Part shown: positions 43,775-54,525 of the stretch, piece after piece | Position numbering within the stretch: the stretch's first letter is position 1 | Layout: each line of letters opens with the position of its first letter | Assembly: GCA_009667805.1 (NCBI GenBank) | Contig: CM019067.1 | Coordinates: forward strand, 62,292,637 to 62,356,636 | DNA from: Leptobrachium leishanense | Taxonomy: Eukaryota; Chordata; Amphibia; Anura; Megophryidae | Direction: 5' to 3' | DNA: 64,000 nt | Notes under the pieces: generated by a model | Seen by the model: the letters and a program-made list of their open reading frames with translations, nothing else | Told to the model about the DNA's origin: nothing | The model's database searches: none | Position numbers and translations under genes: made by a program

Positions 43775-44964
43775 CATCCGAGATCGACTATTTTTGATCT
43801 TGAAAGCACCTCCTAGCGTCCCAATATCGAGCATATTCAAAACGATGTTCCAAGGGAGCAAAGCAAAGGAATTTGGTTTATTGCAAATAAAAGTCACTTG
43901 CATTTGGGCTCCAGAGCATGTTTTAGCACTGAGGCATGATGCCTGAGGTGGTAACACTTTTTAAAACCAGCTGGGAATGTGTCTTAATGACATCTCTCCA
44001 AATGATCCTGAACGGAGACTCAAACTGCAGTAACTAATTTTGGCCAGTAGATGGCAACATCTGCCTGCCAAAGAGGTTATTACAGCAAGGAGTACACTGG
44101 GAATGTTACATAGTTACAAAGGCTGAAAAAAGATATGCGCTCGTTTCTATATATTTCCATGTACAACAAAACACTATCAGGAGGTTTTAGTTTGTTTTAA
44201 TGGCCAATGAAACGTAAGCTCACTCGCCCCGACAAGGCGCCTGTTTGTAGAGCGAGTCTTTACCAATGTACCAAAAGCAGCTCTTCTGAGCAACTACATG
44301 CCCCTCCTGCTTCTTTTCAGCGAAGGAGAGGCAGAAAATGGTGGTTTCATTTATACACGCACCAAGCACTTCCCATTTGGGGTTGAAAACAAAAACATGG
44401 AAAAAGGAACAGCAGCAAAAATGACGAACTGGTGTTACAGCATAATATACATACACACAGAAAAAATGCCATTGCGCTTATACTCACCAGAGCGGCTGCA
44501 ACAGCCAGGAGTAACAGCCCAGGTCATGTATAAAACATAACAAGAGATGTAGTTGCTCAGAAGAACAGCTTTTGGTACATTGGTTGGGACTCACTCTTCA
44601 AAGAGGTGCCTTGACGGGGCGGGTGAGCTTACGTTTCAATGGCCATTAAAACAAACTAAAACCTCCTGATAGTGTTTTATTGTACATGGAAATATATAGA
44701 AACGAGCGCAGATGACATCATTTTTCTCTTATTATGTTTTATACATGAACTGGGCTGTTACTCCTGGCTGTTGCAGCCGCTCTGAGTACAGGCGCAACGC
44801 CATTTTTTCTGTATGTATGAAAAAAGGCATGCATCCATTGGGTTCAGCCTTTGTTACCCTATATTTCTTACTGTACAGTTGATTAAAACCGATATTAAAA
44901 AAAACACTGGTTCTTAATGGTTTTTTTTTTTTAAAAAAAAAACCTTTGGTAATGAAGGGGTTAA
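43775..44964. mobile_element. TTAA element family 2, second copy, interrupted
   Basis: It shares GCAAATAAAAGTCACTTGC, TTTGGGCTCCAGA, CTGCAGTAACTAATTTTGGC and AGTAGATGGCAACATC with 43094-43466. It ends GGTAATGAAGGGGTTAA at 44948-44964. The body is split by the dispersed repeat at about 44104-44860, which itself holds a fold-back insertion. The left terminus is unclear. Confidence 0.6.
44133..44817. mobile_element. Fold-back insertion with two crossed inverted repeats and 9-bp duplication
   Basis: TGAAAAAAG lies before (44124-44132) and after (44818-44826). Two inverted pairs interlock: X 44137-44299 with X' 44547-44709 (about 163 bp, some mismatches), and Y 44451-44541 with Y' 44732-44818. 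The order X, Y, X', Y' is what results if a unit YX' inserted into an inverted copy of itself. The surrounding GTTACATAGTTACAAAGG..AAAAGGCATGCATCC is a common dispersed repeat, also seen at 59013. No coding frame was recognised. Confidence 0.7.
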
Positions 44965-45009
44965 GAGCACATTCATCAACAAGCACAGGAACAAACCTTC
45001 TAGCCTCTG

Positions 45010-45728
45010 CTAAGCAGAAGTTATAGACTCTATCACCTCCTTCGAGCTAACACTAGTGTCAATGTTAGCGTTAGCTTAGTAGAGATCATAGCGCTGCGCC
45101 AACATTGTCTTCGACTCGCTAACGGGTTAAAAAAACCATTAGCGCTCGTTAATTTGCGACTCGTAGCGCAAGTTTACTGTACTTTGCGCTCTATACCTAA
45201 CATGGGGAGCGCAAAGTGAAAGCACAGATTAACTAGAGTTAAGATCACTTGGTTACTAACGCTAGTTACCCCCAGCTCAGAGGTGTAGGTAACAGATTGC
45301 GCTGCTGCAGAATCCGTTACCTGCAGCTCAAAACCCCCAAAAAACACATACTCACCTCTCTTCCCGTGGTGAGAACGGCTGCTGCTCCTGGCCGCCGGGA
45401 GCAGAGTGAGACAGGAGGAAGAAAGTCCCCCGTGTCCCTCTGCGATCACTCCGCTGACCAACAGGATCTTGTGTGAGCTGAGATCCTGACGGTCATGTGA
45501 CCCAGCAGCACGATCCACGTGGAGTCCTATGGATGCCATGGAGGGGATACTGGAAACGGCACTGTAGCGCTGCTCCCAGCATCCGCGAGCTTAGCGATCG
45601 CTAAGGGGCAGGCTGCCGGACTCGCCGCCTGCCCCTGTGATCGTCTGCGGAACCGGGACGCAAAGGTGAAGCTAATTTTTCCCCTTTGCGTCCCAGTTTT
45701 AGCGAGGGGCAGCTGATAGTGCCCTAAG
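45010..45728. mobile_element. Harbinger-like or related MITE with GCGAAAGTACAG-type interior
   Basis: The left side GACTCTATCACC and right side GGGGCAGCTGATAGTGCCC are roughly inverted. The interior has CGTTAGCGTTAGC words, AAGTTTACTGTACTTTGCGC and AAGCTAATTTTTCCCCTTTGC. Fragments of the same family lie at 27163-27397 and 39051-39165. Exact ends and target duplication are not resolved. Confidence 0.5.
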
Positions 45729-46353
45729 TTTATTACAAACAGTTATCATGACTGACCATAGCACATTAGAATAACCAAAACATATGCAATTTCCCATACT
45801 GGTAGAGTAAATACTAATTATTGATTAAACTGTCAGACAACAAGACATTCGCTCTATCGTGATTGGCTTTATTGGTCCAGAAGCAGAGGCTTAATCTCTG
45901 CAAATCAAGTTGACCAATCACATTCTGTGAAAGAAAGGGGTTGACTTGTTTGTAAAGTCACACTTCATTTAAAAGGATGCTAATGTTACAATTAGAATAA
46001 TTCAATGTATAAATGAAAAGAACGTTTGAAGTATGGAAGAGGGATATAATGCGAGACACTTGTTGCATGACACTTGGAAACATGTTTATTATTCTTAATA
46101 TTTTTTGCATATTGATAATGTGTGGCTGGTTCAAGACTTGTCATACTACATGCGATGGATGTAACAAAATTCCACATCTCTGTATCATGCAATAACAGTA
46201 AGGCTGGATGAACTAGATAACTCTCCAAAAAATTGATACAGATCACTACACGTGTCACTAGCAAAGCCGCATCAGGTCATGACAGTGCTAAGCAACCTTA
46301 CTCATCTACATGAAGAGTTGATCTACTGGTTTCAGAGTAAACAAATTCACTAT
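45729..46353. other. Unassigned sequence
   Basis: Contains CAATCACATTCTGTG and ATTGGCTTTATTGG (CCAAT-like) but no promoter or exon evidence. Nothing else recognised. Confidence 0.3.
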
Positions 46354-47217
46354 CAGGGTTATTCAAAGAGAACCGAATTGCTGGCGAAAGGTAACCTAAC
46401 AATGAAATTCAGCATACGGTTACCTTTCCTGGCCATTTGGCTATTCAGAGAGCAGCATCCTGGAGAATTGCCTGCACATACGGTGCCTGTTCGAGGGCTG
46501 TGAAATCCCCATAGAGAAGCAATGCTTTGTCTATTCAGAGAACAAAATCCAGCAGTGAAAAGTTGCCGAATTGCCCTGCTGTTTGGTGGTTTCATTCGAC
46601 AGGTTTATTCAGGAGAATCCCATAGGCTTCAATGTTAAAAATATTCCCGTTTTAATCCAATATCTAATAAACCTTTGATTATAATATTCTGCAGTAAGAA
46701 GTCTGTTAATCTATAGAGTTTTTTAGGATCTTTTAGGCATTTCTCAGGGTTTTTTTGAGATTTTTTTGTATTCCGTGTTTGTTTTTAAATCGTTTTTTCT
46801 TTTTTCTGTAACAGCTCTTTTTATTATCATTCATTGGATCTTATATCTAAATTCGAGACATTTTCATTCTGTAGGTTTTTTGCAAACAGCGTTTCACTTT
46901 TCAAACATTCAAGCGTACTGGTTTTTTTCCCCACTCCATTCATCTGCGGTGTCGGGTTTTTACGGCGGCTGCTCTGTGCTGTGATCGGTGGCTGCTCGGG
47001 TTTCTCTGGCGTGTTCGGCGGGGTTAATCCAAATGTTCTTGCTGGTTTCGGTGTGCGTTCGCCAGGTTTTGCGGTGAGTGTTCGTCGGGTTTGCGGCAGC
47101 TCTTCCCTGCACTACGATGGCCCTGTGGTGTTTGCTGAATACACCGCAGGGTCGCCAAAATGGGATCCCCAAATCGCACCGAATTGAAGAGCGAAAAGTC
47201 ACCGAATGTGCAGTGAC
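46354..47217. mobile_element. CAGGG-terminus element, type 1, cut by a hAT element
   Basis: Starts CAGGGTTATTCAAAGAGAACC and follows the family order to AAGTCACCGAATGTGCAGTGAC. The last 30 bp or so, including the right terminus, are missing because a hAT element begins at 47218. Confidence 0.8.
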
Positions 47218-47609
47218 TAGGGATGAGCTGTTCAGTTCGATCTGTTTGGAGTTCGCATCGAACATCGGCCGTTCGGCTGTTCGTGAACTCCGAACATTTC
47301 CGCGTGTTCGGTTCGCGTTCGCCCACAATGCACCACAATGGACTACAATGCACTTTTCCACTGGCCTGAAGCTTGTAATTGGCTACAGCCTTGCACCTGA
47401 CCACAGGTCAGGTGCAAGACTATGCCAATCACGTCTCAGAGTCCTGATTGGGCAAATTTTGCCCAATCATGGGCTCACAGAGCTAAATTCCGCAGCACAC
47501 TATATAAAGCGTCCCTCGCAGCCCCAGCACATGTTTTTTAAGAGGAGATTGTTCTGTTAGTGTGTTCTCACTGCCAGCAGCTATTGGGGGGTCTCACTTC
47601 TACAAGATA

Positions 47610-49254
47610 CAGTCAGGTCCAGAAATATTGGGACATCGACACAATTCTAAGATCTTTGGCTCTATACACCATCACAATGGAGTTGGAATGAAACAAACAC
47701 AATGTGCTTTAACTGCAGACTGTCAGCTTTAATTTGAGGGTATGTACATCCAACTCAGGTGAACGGTGTAGGACTTACAGCAGTTTGCAGATGTGCCTCC
47801 CACTTGTTAAGGGACCAAAAGTAATGGGACAGAATAATAATCATAAATCAAACTTTCCCTTCTTAATACTTGGTTGCAAATCCTTTGCAGTCAATCACAG
47901 CCTGAAGTCTGGAACGCATAGACATCACCAGACGCTGGGTTACATCCCTGGTGATGCTCTGTCAGGCCTCTACCGCAACTGTCTTCATTCCTGCTTGTTC
48001 TTGGGGCATTTTCCCTTCAGTTTTGTCTTCAGCAAGTGAAATGCATGCTCAATAGGATTCAGGTCAGGTGATTGACTTGGCCATTGCATAACATTCCACT
48101 TCTGTCTTCAACTCTTTGGTTGCTTTTGCAGTATGCTTTGGGTCATTGTCCATCTGCATTTGTGAAGCGCCGTCCAATGAGTTCTGCAGCATTTGGCTGA
48201 ATGTGAGCAGATAATATTGCCCGAAACACTTCAGAATTCATCCTGCTGCTTTTGTCAGAAGTCACATCATCAATAAATACAAGAGAACCAGTTCCATTGG
48301 CAGCCATACATGCCCACGCCATGACACTACCACCACCATGCTTCACTGATGAGGTGGTATGCTTAGGATCATGAGCAGTTCCTGTCCTTCTCCACACTCT
48401 TCTCTTCCCATCACTCTGGTACAAGTTCATCTTGGTCTCATCTGTCCATAGGATCTTGTTCCAGAACTGTGAAGGCTTTGTTAGGTGTTGTTTGGCAAAC
48501 TCTAATCTGGCCTTCCTGTTTTTGAGGCTCACCAATAGTTTACATCTTGTGGTAAACCCTCTGTATTCACTCTGGTGAAGTCTTCTCTTGATTGTTGACT
48601 TTGACACACATACACCTACCTCCTGGAGAATGTTCTTGATCTGGCCAACTGTTGTGAAGGGTGTTTTCTTCACCAGGGAAAAGAATTCTTCGGTCATCCA
48701 CCACAGTTGTTTTCCGTGGTCTCCCGGGTCTTTTGGTGTTGCTGAGCTCACCGGTGCATTCCTTATTTTTGAGAATATTCCAAACAGTTGTTTTGGCCAC
48801 GCCTAATGTTCTTGCTATCTCTCTGATGGGTTTGTTTTGTTTCTTCAGCCTAATGATGGCTTGCTTCACTGATAGTGACAGCTCTTTGGATCTCATCTTG
48901 AGAGTTGACAGCAACAGATTCCAAATGCAAATAGCACACTTGAAATGAACTCTTGGCCTTTTATCTGCACATTATAATTGGGGTAATGTGGGAATATCAC
49001 ACACCTGGCCACGAAACAGCTTAGAAGCCAATTGTCCCATTACTTTTGGTCCTTTAACAAGTGGGAGGCACATCTGCAAACTGCTGTAAGTCCTACACCA
49101 TTCACCTGAGTTGGATGTACATACCCTCAAATTAAAGCTGACAGTCTGCAGTTAAAGCACATTGTGTTTGTTTCATTCCAACTCCATTGTGGTGGTGTAT
49201 AGAGCCAAAGATGTTAGAATTGTGTCGATGTCCCAATATTTCTGGACCTGACTG
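47610..49254 (-). mobile_element. Tc1-like transposon of a separate family, full length
   Basis: 1645 bp with ends CAGTCAGGTCCAGAAATATT and AATATTTCTGGACCTGACTG. TA flanks at 47608-47609 and 49255-49256. Its inverted repeats are about 200 bp long and include GACTGTCAGCTTTAATTTGA. It lies inside the tandem repeats of the hAT element. Confidence 0.95.
48000..48914 (-). pseudogene. Tc1-family transposase, frameshifted, DDE residues retained in pieces
   Basis: The frame from 48914 has MRSKELSLSVKQAIIRLKKQ and REIARTLGVAKTTVWNILK, the N-terminal helix-turn-helix, then GRPRKTTVVDDRR. It loses frame near 48690. The overlapping frame (48143-48751) has KTPFTTVGQIKN, FAKQHLTKPSQFW, and WTDETKMNLYQ with the first Asp, then GGGSVMAWACMAANG. 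After another shift near 48160, the complement encodes MDNDPKHTAKAT with the second Asp and [15 protein letters not shown] with the Glu. All three catalytic residues survive but at least three shifts prevent a single protein. Confidence 0.9.
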
Positions 49255-49791
49255 TATCTGGGAATTGTTGTAATCTGTGTGTTCTCACTGCCAGCAGCTA
49301 TTGGGGGGTCTCACTTCTACAAGATATTTTAGAATTGTTGTAATCTGTGTGTTCTCACTGCCAGCAGCTATTGGGGGGGGGTCTCACTTCTACAAGGTAT
49401 CTGGGAATTGTTGTAATCTGTGTGTTCTCACTGCCAGCAGCTATTGGGGGGTCTCACTTCTAGAAGATATCTGGGAATTGTAATCTGTGTCTTGTCACTG
49501 ACAGCTATCAGGTGGTCCCACATACTTCTTGCAGATTTTTGCGAATTTTAATCTGTGTCTTGTCACTGCCACCCATCAGGGGGTCTCACAGATTTATAGG
49601 AGGTTTCTGGGAATTTTAATCTGTGTCTTGTCACTGGCTGCCAACTATCAGGGTGCCTCACTGAGTTATACCAGAGTTCTGGAAATCTTTAATCTAGATA
49701 ACACAGTTGAATCATAGTTCTGCCTATCTCCAATTTTTATAACAGAGTTGAATCAGAGTTCTGTATATCTTTAATCTATATATCACTCACC

Positions 49792-50984
49792 ATGTCAGAA
49801 AGACCAAAAAGGACAGGCAGACACTCCCAGACACAGATAAGAGGGCAAGCAGCCCCTGTGTCGGAAGGCTGTGCCCCTGGTCGTCGTGGACGTGGTGCAT
49901 CCTCTGCAGGGGCACGCTTATCCTTATTTCTAACTGGTGCTGGCCATTTTATGCAGCAGCAAAATACAGAGGATTTGCAGGATTGTCTAACCAGGCCATC
50001 CTCAGTCTTCTGCCAGCCAGGTTTGTAGTGGTTTACAGTCCACCTCAGCTGCCAAAACATCTAATTCAGCCTCCATGTCCACAGCTACTCCTGCCGTAGC
50101 CTCACTATCATACACGGAGGAGTCAGCTGAATTGTTTGACTACAGTGAAAGTGTCAGTGACATGCTGCTTGAGGATGCGCAGCAACTCCAGTGCTCTGAT
50201 TTAAACTCTGAGGTTGAGGAAGGGAGTAAAATCAGCCTAGAGGGAGGGGGTGCCATTGACACACAAAGAACTGGCACTCATGTTCCCCCAGCAGCTGCAG
50301 CATATTGCGAGGTTGGCTCAAGTGACGAGGAGATAGGGGGTGATGACGATGATGAGGTCACTGACTCCACCTGGGTGCCTGATCGACCAGAGGAGTCAAG
50401 GGAGGAGGAGGAGGAGGCACAACAAAAATGAGGCAGAACGTCCTCTATGAGCAACCGTAGCCAGTCCAAGGCATCAGAAGTCACAGCTGCTCAGGTGCAG
50501 AGCACTGTTGTCTCAAAGCACATGTACAGGAAGTCTGTCTGGGAGTTCTTTAAGAAATGTTCCGGAGACCGCACCGTTGCTATTTGTAATCTATGTCAGA
50601 TGAGGATCAAGCGTGGGAAAGACATCCCACGCTTGGGTACCACGTGCTTGAGGCGACAAATGACCATCTGTCACGCATCCAGTTGGCACAACACTTTGCA
50701 TAGGTCCTCCTCCTCCTCATCTGTCTCTACCCCCACTGTATGTCCTGCCATGTCATTGCTACAACCTCCACTGACAGGGATGATGCTACAGTAATGGGTG
50801 TACCAGGTCCTTCCTCACAATATGACAGCATTCCATCAGCTGAAGATTTACGCAGTCAGATTACGTTGCCCCAGCTGCTGCAGTGTAAGAAAAAATATAG
50901 TCCCAACCATCCCCAAGCACAGCATCTAAATGCCAGCTTAGCAAAATTGACCATTGACCACAGTAAGGCTGTCCCAGAGTCCCA
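49792..50984 (+). pseudogene. hAT transposase with BED zinc finger, N-terminal part, broken
   Basis: hAT transposases bind element ends through a BED finger and cut with a C-terminal RNase H-like domain. Here 49792-50028 has no recognised domain. 50075-50431 encodes an acidic region (SSDEEIGGDDDDEVTD). A frameshift leads to 50447-50794 with the finger: SVWEFFKK, CNLC and TTCLRRQMTICH. In the usual pattern a His stands where RRQ has Gln, so one zinc ligand seems lost. A further shift gives TLPQLLQCKKKYSPNHPQAQ and LNASLAKLTI, the segment after the finger in ZBED-type proteins. The catalytic domain is missing. Confidence 0.8.
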
Positions 50985-52878
50985 GCAATGGTTAATCTAT
51001 TCAGTGAACACCAAACAGCAGAGAAATGTTAAAGTGCCCTGATGTTCGGTGGTTTCATTCGGCAAGTTTAATCAGGCGAACCCCATAGGTTTCGATGTTA
51101 AAAATAGTCCCATTTTTATACCCAGTATCTAATAAGCCGTTTACTATTTTAATCTGTAGTAAAAAGTTTATTTTTTTTTTATTTATTTTTTTAGGATGCT
51201 GGCAGCAGCATTTTTCGAGATTTTTTCATGATTTTTTTTTTCTGTTTTTTAATCCCCTTCACTGCTGAGGCATTTCACCACTGTGTGCTGAGCTAATTTT
51301 TACCGCTTTCGCTCATCATGTTTAAACGCGATTTAAAGCCACATTTTAATAAATGACCCAGACATATTATATATCGTTCTTTCCGGCAGACTCCGCAGAT
51401 TCATAATATATCATTTTTATATGTATACGTCATGCTCTGCCTGTATATTATAACAAAAAATACAATAAAAATTGAATTTTTAATCATCTGCAGTGTGTAA
51501 AGTGTTTTTTTTCACATTTTATCACATGAGCGTTTGCGGTTATGTTTTCTATGGGGTGCGCTTGTACAAAAAGTTGAAATGGGGACTTGTTACATTTTGT
51601 GGGGGGAATTACGTGATTTTTAGCAAACACACCCCATAGAAAAAAATCATTAGTGCAGCATCATTGTTCACATTATAATTGAAATGTGAACAATATTGCT
51701 GCATTAATAAAAACAACACACAAAAAAAACATGTTTTTTTTTATTTTTTTTAAATTTATTTATTATTTTTATTATTATTTTTTTAATTAATTGTTTTACT
51801 TTGTACCTAGACATGTTGGATATCATTCGAAAGGCCATGCTCGGGCCTTTCAAATGACACCCTCCATGACCCTCTAGCTGCCAGGTTTCTGGAGATATCG
51901 GGGTTCACAAGAACCCCCTATCTCCACAAGGGGATTTCCTCCACGAGGGGAGACCCGGGGGTGGAGCCGCCATCCAAGATGGCGGCCCCCACCGGAGATA
52001 GGCTGCACTTCGGCGCCACAAGGCGCTGAAGTGCAACCCTGCGCTTGAGGGGTTAAAGCCAGGCACCGCTTAAAAGGGAAGACTCTCCCCTTTTAAGCGG
52101 TGCCTGGCTTTTAGCGCTGCTCCTTCCCAATCGGGAGGGAGAGGGATCCGAACGGATCCCCCCTCCCTTCCAGGCTATCTCCCGGCATTGCCGGGGGTCG
52201 CCTGGAAATGACGTCATCGCGCATGGCGCGATGACGTAATTTACGCCGGGAGGAGCTTGACTTCAGCGTCTGAGGACGTTGAAGTCAGAACGCCGCGGGA
52301 CCCCGGACAGATAGGTGAGTATCTCCACCGGGGGTCCCGCACAGCTGATGACGTGTGGGGCACGTCCTCAGCATGTAACGTGCATCAATGAGGACGTGTC
52401 CCACACGTCGTCAGCAGTGAAAGGGTTAATAGCGGTTTATTTTTTTTGTAACAGCCTTTTTTTTATTATCATTCACTGGACCTTATATGTTAACTCCAGA
52501 CATTTTCATTCAGTATTTTTTTTGCAAACAGCGTTTCAATTTTGACACTTTCAAGCGCTTTGTTTTTTTGCTTTTTTTTACCCATCTGGCGGCTTGTTGG
52601 CTTCCTTCTGCAGTTGGTCTGCGCTGTCCCCGGTGGCTGCATTTGGCGGCCCACCGATGGGTTTGCGGCAGATGTCCAGCAGGTTGGCGGCAGGGTAGTG
52701 GCGGCGGTCGGCGGGTTTGTGGCAGCATTCGGCGGTCACTTCCCTGCACTTTGGGGTCCCTGCGGACAGTGAATGGTGAATTCACTGCAGGGTGGAGAAA
52801 TTTGATTTCCCCGAAGTGCGGGCAACAACAGAGCACAGAAATGTCGTCAACATTTTGGTACTCTGTGAACAACCCCTA
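50985..52878. mobile_element. CAGGG-terminus element, type 2, split by a TTAA element
   Basis: It begins near CAATGGTTAATCTATTCAGTG, without the left terminus. It continues through TTCATTCGGCAAGTTTAATC to the T-rich centre, where a TTAA element is inserted (51249-52429). It resumes at TAGCGGTTTATTTTTTTTG, passes GGTGAATTCACTGCAGGGTG and ends near CTGTGAACAACCCCTATTG. It matches 37389-38335. Confidence 0.7.
51249..52429. mobile_element. TTAA element family 1, complete nested copy
   Basis: TTAA at 51249-51252 and 52426-52429. Ends are TCCCCTTCACTGCTG and GTCAGCAGTGAAAGGG. The AT-rich left half and palindromic right half match 42038-43097. The longest palindrome is 52063-52112 (arms CAGGCACCGCTTAAAAGGG and complement). 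GGAGATATCGGGGTTC..GAACCCCCTATCTCC is another at 51892-51926. The host sequence resumes on both sides, so the TTAA duplication is well supported. Confidence 0.88.
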
Positions 52879-53982
52879 TTGTCATTCCATCTGCACTAAC
52901 ATATACTGTAGACACCATAAGTCACCTCCACCACTACTCACCCTAGAAGTGTATTGTATTATATTATATCTGACATAGAGGGTACATTGTTGGTGGGTGT
53001 TGAGCGATACTGTTTTTTTTATATACCTACTGTGTAATATCTATTTTTGTGTAAACAGAATATTGGAATGATGTGATAATGGAATGAATGGCTACATTAT
53101 CCCATCATCCCAATATTGTGTATGCTATGTCCCAAAATGTTGCTGACCACCCTGTTAGATTATTTATAACTATGCATTTTACCGTCTATTTTTATATAAT
53201 ATGCAGTAAATAAAGTGAAGCGCTGCTTTTTTAAAGTGTGACAAGGCAAATGACAGCAACACTTAATATTCAAAGACAATATACGCAGTAACGTGTACGA
53301 TTCACTTTAAAAGGTCAAACTTGTCTGTAATCAGTCTGTTATTCTAAAACCAAAGGAACATTTATTCCCCAAACTAATTATAAAAGCTTTACTGACCTGA
53401 ATACACGCTAGCAGTGGCATAAGTGACAGCGCACAAAGCATTAAAGAAATCCGCTGCGCATACATTCATTACTGCTGCTAATCATCTATAGAATGTGTGA
53501 GGGCGGTATTCTCTGCGCAAATCAAACCCGTCATTGTTAAATTACACAAAAAAAAGGGCATCACACCCCAGGGGAACAAAGCTCAAAATATAGAATTTTA
53601 GAAAGGGAACTATACAGTAATGCGGCTTACAATATATTTAACAGGATTCAATTACTGAGACTAAACTTAAAGTTATTTGTATTACTGTCTGTCATTATAT
53701 GTACATGACCTTTCCGAAAATTATGTGCAAATATCCAAGAATATTTACACAACATTTAGGACTAAAGAGAAAAGTGTATCCGTGAGATGTAAACTCAGCA
53801 CTAGAGGATAATGCATCTTGCCCAGTTTATTGTTTTATTCATATGCGAATAGACTTTTACTGCTTAATTCTTCCTGAACAGATTATATTCAGCTTTGCCT
53901 TTGGCTTAAGTGAATACTCCTTTTGGAATAGAATATATACATTTACCTTGAATAGTATAAAAAATAATAATTAATATAATTA
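52879..53982. other. Single-copy-looking block, candidate conserved non-coding element
   Basis: Balanced to AT-rich sequence with CATTCATTACTGCTGCTAATC, CAAACTAATTATAAAAGC and CTGTAATCAGTCTGTTATTC. There are no repeat termini and no coding frames. The region 53220-53900 is the better candidate. Confidence 0.3.
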
Positions 53983-54151
53983 TTATACTTTATTTATATA
54001 GCGCCAGCATATTCGGCAGCGCTGAACAATGGGCATGATATAGTCAGGGTTACAATACACTGAGACTAAACAACATTTGATAAACCAGTACAGGAGGAAA
54101 CGAGGGCCCATTTCCCATGGGAATATACAATGAATCTAGAAGGGTTGGTGG

Positions 54152-54517
54152 CAGGGGTGGACTGACCATTAGGTCAATAGGGCACCGCGCGAGGGCCCTT
54201 GCCTAGAAAAGGGGCCCCATAATGGCTTCCTAAGGTTTGGTCATGCCTGCCCTTTATGTGGGGACCCACACCACAGATAAATATCATGTTGAATTAGTAT
54301 CAGCAGCCAACTGTATATGTATCTGCCCTACTGTATACCACCATTCCAACCCCATTATACCAGACCATAAATCATAGCTGTGACTATATTTTCATTTTGA
54401 AAATGGTATAGAGAAATAAATTATGTAATTCAACAATGTGTATATGGGCAGGTGCAATGGGGGGCCCCCATGATCTTCTATTGCCCGAGGGCCCCAAGAG
54501 TTGTCAGTCCGCCCCTG
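54152..54517. mobile_element. hAT-like MITE with exact 8-bp duplication GTTGGTGG
   Basis: 366 bp with ends CAGGGGTGGACTGACC and GTCAGTCCGCCCCTG. GTTGGTGG stands at 54144-54151 and 54518-54525. The 8-bp duplication and CAGGGG ends are diagnostic of hAT. Inside are GAGGGCCCTTGCC and GAGGGCCCCAAG near the ends. Confidence 0.93.
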
Positions 54518-54525
54518 GTTGGTGG

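Larger units (their letters stand above)
47552..49720. repeat. Degenerate 70-bp tandem repeat in the hAT leader (interrupted)
   Basis: Units contain TAATCTGTGTGTTCTCACTG, CCAGCAGCTATTGGGGGG and TCTCACTTCTACAAGATAT. One partial unit lies before the Tc1 (47552-47609). Three good and three diverged units follow (49257-49720), where CTTGTCACTGCC replaces TTCTCACTGCC. The Tc1 sits exactly at the TA of a unit-end GATATC. Confidence 0.85.
47218..50984 (+). mobile_element. hAT element with tandem-repeat leader, 3'-truncated and holding a Tc1 element
   Basis: The left end TAGGGATGAGCTGTTCAG is a common hAT terminus. After a CpG-rich start, a leader of seven or so degenerate 70-bp repeats spans 47552-49720. 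It is split by the Tc1 at 47610-49254. Coding remnants of the transposase follow (49792-50984). The element is cut at about 50985, where a CAGGG type 2 element begins. The right terminus is not present. Confidence 0.75.
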
